Of a DNA stretch of 7,087 nt, positions 5,362-7,087 are shown in pieces. The stretch comes from WJMD01 sp964596015. Lineage in GTDB: Bacteria; Joyebacterota; Joyebacteria; Joyebacterales; Joyebacteraceae. Both the position numbers and the translations under genes were made by a program. The DNA lies in assembly GCA_964596015.1 (NCBI GenBank), contig CAZQSB010000080.1, positions 1 through 7,087 on the forward strand, written 5' to 3'. Under the pieces are notes generated by a model. That model was given only the letters and a program-made list of their open reading frames with translations, had not been told where the DNA came from and did no database searches. Positions within the stretch are counted from its first letter, which is position 1. Every line of letters begins with the position of its first letter.

Positions 5362-7087
5362 ATGGCCGATGTGGCGTCGCAGCGCGAGCGGGACCGACAG
5401 AAGCGCTTGGCGCGACTCGCCCTCGTCCTCGCCGTCCCCGCAGGCTGGCTGTGGTGGCGGTTCCTCACCGACCAACCGATCTTCCCCCAGTTGTCGCTGC
5501 CGCCCGATGCCATGTTCTGGGTGCCGGGTATCGCCATCGTGCTGCTGCTGGGGGCGATCATCCTGCTGCCGATGCTCGGCAACGGGCGGTCGCCGCACAC
5601 GATCGTCCCGCCCGAGCACATCGACGTCTCCTTCGACGACGTGGTCGGCCTCGGTGAGGTGACGAACGAGGTCCGCCACACCCTCCAGGTGCTCACCGAC
5701 CACGAGGCCTACCGGGTTCGGATGGGGGGCCGCCCCCGGCGTGGGGTGCTGTTCGAGGGCCCACCCGGCACCGGCAAGACACACATGGCGAAGGCCATGG
5801 CCAAGGAGGCGGGGGTGCCATTCCTGTTCGTCTCGGCGACCGCCTTCCAGTCCATGTGGTACGGGGCCACGGCCCGCAAGATCCGATCCTTCTTCAAGGC
5901 ACTCCGCAAGCAGGCCCGCCGTGAAGGCGGTGCCATCGGCTTCATCGAGGAGATCGACGCCATCGCCATGTCGCGGGGCGGGGTGAGCGCCATGACGCCA
6001 CGCCGGGGCGGCGCCCTCTCGGTCGACCGCTCGATGATGAGCGAGGGCACCGGCGGCGTGGTGAACGAGCTCCTCGTCCAGATGCAGTCCTTCGACGACC
6101 CCTCCGGCTCGGAGAAGTTCGCCGAGTGGTTCCGGAAGATCGCCAACCGCTTCCTGCCGCCGCACCGCCAGCTCCGAGCCAAGCCGATCCCGTACACCAA
6201 CGTGCTGCTCATCGCCGCCACCAACCGGGCGGCGTCGCTCGACCCCGCGCTCCTTCGCCCCGGCCGCTTCGACCGCGTGCTCCACTTCGCCGTCCCCGGC
6301 CACTCGGCCCGCCGGGAGCTCGTCGACTTCTTCCTGGAGCGGAAGTCGCACGCCCCCGAGCTCGACGAGTCGGCCCCCCGCGAGGAGATCGCCTCGGCGA
6401 CGCTCGGCTATTCCCCCGCCATGCTCGAGCGACTCTTCGACGAGGCGCTCCTGCTGGCGCTTCGGGACGGACGGGAGGCGCTGAACGCCGCCGACCTCCG
6501 CCGGGCGCGATTCGAGACCGAGCTGGGACTGCCCGAGGTGGTGGAGTCGCCCGACCACGAGATCGAGACGATCGCCACCCACGAGGCCGGCCACGCCACG
6601 ATCGCCTACCTGGTCGGCAAGGGTCGACGGCTCGAGGTCCTCTCGATCGTCAAACGCAAGGAGGCGCTCGGCTTCCTCGCCCACCGCCTCAGCGAGGAGC
6701 GCCACACCCAGACCCGGTCGGAGATGGAGGCGATCATCCAGATCGCCCTCGGCGGGATGGTGGCCGAGGAGTTGTTCTTCGGTGAGTCGGGCACCGGGCC
6801 CGCCGGCGACCTCATGGCCGCCACCAACGCCGCGGTGGAGATGGTCGGATCGATGGGCCTCGGTGGGTCGCTCGTGTCGTTCCGGGCCCTCGACCCCGGG
6901 GCGTTCGGCGGGAACCTCGTCGCCACGGTCATGGCCGACGACCGGGGCCGTGACGCCGTCGAGCGGGTGCTCGACGAGCAGAAGGCGCGGGTGACCGAGC
7001 TCATGGCCGCCCATCGCCACCTGGTGGAGGCGCTGCGGGACGCCCTGTTGGACCGCAAGGAACTCGTGGACGCCGAGATCATCGAGG
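5362..7087 (+). CDS. FtsH-like membrane AAA+ ATPase with M41 zinc peptidase domain (3' end outside window)
   Basis: The frame stays open for 575 codons to the window edge. The protein has a basic tail (1-18), two membrane segments (about 19-35 and 52-72) with only about 16 residues between them, an AAA+ module and an M41 peptidase module. Walker A is GPPGTGKT (133-140), the pore loop MWYG (165-168), Walker B FIEEID (194-199), sensor 1 ATN (286-288), and the arginine-finger segment RPGRFDR (299-305). HEAGH (407-411) is the zinc motif, and Asp483 in GPAGDL is the likely third ligand. It probably unfolds and degrades membrane or cytoplasmic proteins, as FtsH does. It differs from housekeeping FtsH in lacking the roughly 70-residue extracytoplasmic domain, in Walker B Glu196 for Asp, and in an extra segment near 246-277. 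It resembles, from memory, a poorly characterised FtsH-related family of actinobacteria, so I do not give it the symbol ftsH. It is divergent to the thioredoxin-like gene. Confidence 0.93.
   Translation, partial: MADVASQRERDRQKRLARLALVLAVPAGWLWWRFLTDQPIFPQLSLPPDAMFWVPGIAIVLLLGAIILLPMLGNGRSPHTIVPPEHIDVSFDDVVGLGEVTNEVRHTLQVLTDHEAYRVRMGGRPRRGVLFEGPPGTGKTHMAKAMAKEAGVPFLFVSATAFQSMWYGATARKIRSFFKALRKQARREGGAIGFIEEIDAIAMSRGGVSAMTPRRGGALSVDRSMMSEGTGGVVNELLVQMQSFDDPSGSEKFAEWFRKIANRFLPPHRQLRAKPIPYTNVLLIAATNRAASLDPALLRPGRFDRVLHFAVPGHSARRELVDFFLERKSHAPELDESAPREEIASATLGYSPAMLERLFDEALLLALRDGREALNAADLRRARFETELGLPEVVESPDHEIETIATHEAGHATIAYLVGKGRRLEVLSIVKRKEALGFLAHRLSEERHTQTRSEMEAIIQIALGGMVAEELFFGESGTGPAGDLMAATNAAVEMVGSMGLGGSLVSFRALDPGAFGGNLVATVMADDRGRDAVERVLDEQKARVTELMAAHRHLVEALRDALLDRKELVDAEIIE

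Noticed and set aside
5257..7020. 587-codon open frame on the minus strand opposite the FtsH-like gene
   Set aside because: The plus strand carries clear AAA+ and M41 motifs across this stretch. The antisense frame shows no domain and has a biased composition.

Overview
The window is high-GC DNA with strong third-position G/C bias, consistent with an actinobacterium. A deep-branching high-GC lineage such as Acidimicrobiia is possible, but that is an impression from protein style and was not tested. Every reading frame appears to belong to well-formed genes; I see no insertion sequence, CRISPR array, tRNA or rRNA.

Right to left on the minus strand, positions 3110 to 1 hold the classic str operon: rpsL (S12), rpsG (S7), fusA (EF-G) and the first codons of tuf (EF-Tu), cut by the window edge. 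rpsL and rpsG overlap by one base, and each gene has a recognisable Shine-Dalgarno sequence. Upstream of rpsL lies a gene-free stretch (3111-3433). It carries a good sigma70-type promoter (TTGGCC, 18 bases, TATACT), a perfect 7+2+7 palindrome at the predicted transcription start, a GC-only 9-bp hairpin just upstream of the -35 box, and four exact tandem copies of a 7-base unit. The predicted rpsL leader is about 198 nt.

Positions 3434 to 5249, also on the minus strand, hold three closely spaced genes that look like one transcription unit, read in this order: a TlpA/ResA-type thioredoxin-fold lipoprotein, a MOSC-domain protein, and a site-2-protease-like (M50) membrane zinc metallopeptidase.

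Divergent from these, on the plus strand from 5362 and running off the right edge, is a large gene for a membrane-anchored AAA+ ATPase joined to an M41 (FtsH-type) zinc peptidase. It is a divergent FtsH relative: a very short loop between its two membrane segments, a Walker B with Glu in place of the usual Asp, a MWYG pore loop, and an extra segment before sensor 1. The protease and redox genes around this divergent promoter region suggest envelope protein upkeep, but a functional link between them is inference only. The translation-machinery half is conventional. The less ordinary parts are the FtsH-like protein and the structured intergenic DNA in front of rpsL.
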